A stretch of 64,000 bases of DNA from SHVZ01 sp041906305 (GTDB taxonomy: Bacteria > Pseudomonadota > Alphaproteobacteria > SHVZ01), in contig JAYRJL010000001.1 in assembly GCA_041906305.1 (NCBI GenBank), forward strand, positions 186,001 to 250,000, read 5' to 3'. Below are positions 62,979 through 64,000 of the stretch, in pieces; positions within the stretch are counted from its first letter, which is position 1, and each line of letters opens with the position of its first letter. A program made the position numbers and the translations under genes. Below the pieces are notes generated by a model. The model was given only the letters and a program-made list of their open reading frames with translations, searched no databases and was not told where the DNA came from.

Positions 62979-64000
62979 ATGGCTGAAGCCGTATCCGCCG
63001 CCACCTTCGCGCCAGCGCTGAAGGTCGACAACTACACCGGTCCCGCGAAGCAGGTGGCCGCCGCGAACGACGAGATGGCGAAGTCGGCTAATCGCGTTTC
63101 GGAGGCATCGGAAAAGGCGACGGCCAAGACGACCGTCACCGCGACTGCGATCGACAAGCTCGCCGAGCGGGTAGATCGCGCAGCACGCGCGCAGGCCGTA
63201 TTCGAGCGACAGAGTCTCCTGCTACACCGCGCACTTGCCGACGGGAACATCAGCGCCGAACGTCATGCGCAGCTGATGGCGAAGGTTGAGGCGAACTATC
63301 GCCAGGCGACAGCAGCAGCCGATCGCTTCAATCGTCAGGCCGCCGGTGGTGTTGTCCAGCTAACCGGCGTTAGGGGCGCGGTCGACCAGCTCTCTGGTGG
63401 CCTCTCGGTTGCGAACCGCGCGCTGGGAGTTTTCGGGGTCGGCCTTGGCGCCGGCGCCGTCATTGCGTTCGGGAAGCACGTCGTCGACACGATCGGTGGC
63501 CTAGCTGAGCAGGCCGAGCAGCTGGGCATCACGGCCAAGACGCTTCAGGTCTACGAGCACCACGCGCTACAGGCGGGGGTTCAGTCGGAGCAGCTGCAGA
63601 CCGGCATTGCGAAGCTCACGCGCACGATCGGTGAGGCAGTCGATGGTAGCGACGACGCCATCAAGGCGTTCAACAAGCTCGGCGTAGGAATCCTCGATGC
63701 CTCGGGCAAGGTTCGGTCGACCGATGCCGTGATTGCCGACTTGGCCGTCAAGATCTCCGCCCTCGAAGATCCGTCAGCGCGCGCGGCCGCGGCTGTGGAT
63801 TTCTTCGGGAAGGCCGGCCAGAAACTTCTCCCACTGCTGAGCGAAATTGCCAGGAACGGCATGCCAGCGCTGATCGAGGCGGCCGAGCGCGCCGGTGCCG
63901 TGGTAGGCGATGACCTGGTCGAGCGGTTCGATAAAGCGTCAGATGCCTTTGCCCGATGGGGAATGCAGGCGACGGTGGTCGCGGCCAAGGTCCTCGGTGC
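62979..64000 (+). CDS. Tail tape-measure-like protein, partial at the window edge
   Basis: An open frame from ATG 62979 (GGAGG nine bases upstream), still open at base 64000 after 340 codons. The visible part is helical and Ala/Val-rich, with a long N-terminal coiled region (VAAANDEMAKSANRVSEASEKATAK) and a hydrophobic stretch near residues 145-165 (LGVFGVGLGAGAVIAFGKH). Segments such as LAEQAEQLGITAKTLQVYEH and FNKLGVGILDASGKVRSTD are typical of tape-measure proteins that set tail length. It lies directly after the portal gene, which is atypical for tailed phages. Confidence 0.8.
   Translation, partial: MAEAVSAATFAPALKVDNYTGPAKQVAAANDEMAKSANRVSEASEKATAKTTVTATAIDKLAERVDRAARAQAVFERQSLLLHRALADGNISAERHAQLMAKVEANYRQATAAADRFNRQAAGGVVQLTGVRGAVDQLSGGLSVANRALGVFGVGLGAGAVIAFGKHVVDTIGGLAEQAEQLGITAKTLQVYEHHALQAGVQSEQLQTGIAKLTRTIGEAVDGSDDAIKAFNKLGVGILDASGKVRSTDAVIADLAVKISALEDPSARAAAAVDFFGKAGQKLLPLLSEIARNGMPALIEAAERAGAVVGDDLVERFDKASDAFARWGMQATVVAAKVLG

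Larger units (their letters stand above)
56568..64000. mobile_element. Prophage, left part (runs off the window)
   Basis: From the tRNA-Gly fragment to the right edge all genes are on the plus strand, closely packed or overlapping, with lower GC than the chromosome. They include an HTH protein, two unknowns, a ClpP-like protease, an HNH protein, P27-type small terminase, large terminase, HK97-type portal and a tape-measure-like protein. No integrase, capsid or lysis gene is in the visible part; they should lie to the right. Confidence 0.88.

Noticed and set aside
1..64000. CRISPR arrays, rRNA genes, complete tRNA genes and insertion sequences
   Set aside because: No regularly spaced repeats, rRNA-like stretches, full cloverleaf or transposase reading frame was seen by eye. 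Short or diverged elements cannot be excluded without a covariance or profile search.

Overview
The window is high-GC DNA from a soil- or water-type alphaproteobacterium. Support for this comes from the giant NAD-glutamate dehydrogenase (about 1,600 residues), the PAS_5-type PAS protein, the alphaproteobacterial form of dihydroorotase (IDTQVHF signature), a sequence matching the EcfG general-stress promoter, and many GTG/TTG starts joined by 4-base ATGA/GTGA overlaps. An affiliation near Rhodospirillales/Reyranella is a guess. The class-level call is firmer.

Layout. 1-3.3 kb: two glycosyltransferases and a partial metallophosphoesterase on the minus strand. 3.5-7.1 kb: a degenerate ABC half-transporter, a cyclic-nucleotide-binding protein and a methyltransferase, then a PAS protein. 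7.6-10.9 kb: nitroreductase, LysR regulator and a divergent DHA2-type MFS exporter. 10.9-19.1 kb: a tightly packed nine-gene minus-strand operon. It encodes a 2Fe-2S/FAD reductase, an SDR, a PaaA/C-like diiron oxygenase, gentisate 1,2-dioxygenase, an unknown protein, a fumarylpyruvate hydrolase-like FAH protein, ExoIII, an NDP-forming CoA-ligase alpha subunit and a phosphotriesterase-like hydrolase. It is divergent from a TRAP transporter operon (dctPQM) that ends in a MarR regulator, with inverted and direct repeats in the shared intergenic region. Together these look like an import-and-degradation module for an aromatic acid routed through gentisate.

22.5-38.3 kb: two large secreted beta-rich proteins, a TPR lipoprotein-like or secreted protein, dihydroorotase, a CPT-like kinase, a crotonase, a TIGR04372 glycosyltransferase, a UMF1-type MFS protein, NAD-GDH and small secreted or membrane proteins. 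38.4-43.4 kb: a Gln-rich hydrophilin-like protein behind an EcfG-type promoter, a hybrid histidine kinase, and DJ-1/PfpI, thioesterase and VOC proteins. 43.4-53.8 kb: two paralogous aspartoacylase-like hydrolases flanking RidA and an enolase-superfamily enzyme, then a porin-like protein, an MBL-fold protein, a phytanoyl-CoA dioxygenase-like protein, unknowns, a methyltransferase and a Gfo/Idh/MocA oxidoreductase. G/C-rich palindromes sit between convergent gene pairs.

53.8 kb to the end is accessory DNA with lower GC and different codon use. It begins with a C5-cytosine methyltransferase, a Vsr mismatch endonuclease and an unknown protein that is the obvious candidate restriction enzyme. A 47-base 3' fragment of tRNA-Gly(GCC) at 56521-56567 marks an integration junction. 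A prophage then runs off the right edge (HTH protein, two unknowns, ClpP-like protease, HNH, small and large terminase, portal, tape-measure-like protein). No rRNA gene, complete tRNA gene, CRISPR array or insertion sequence was seen.
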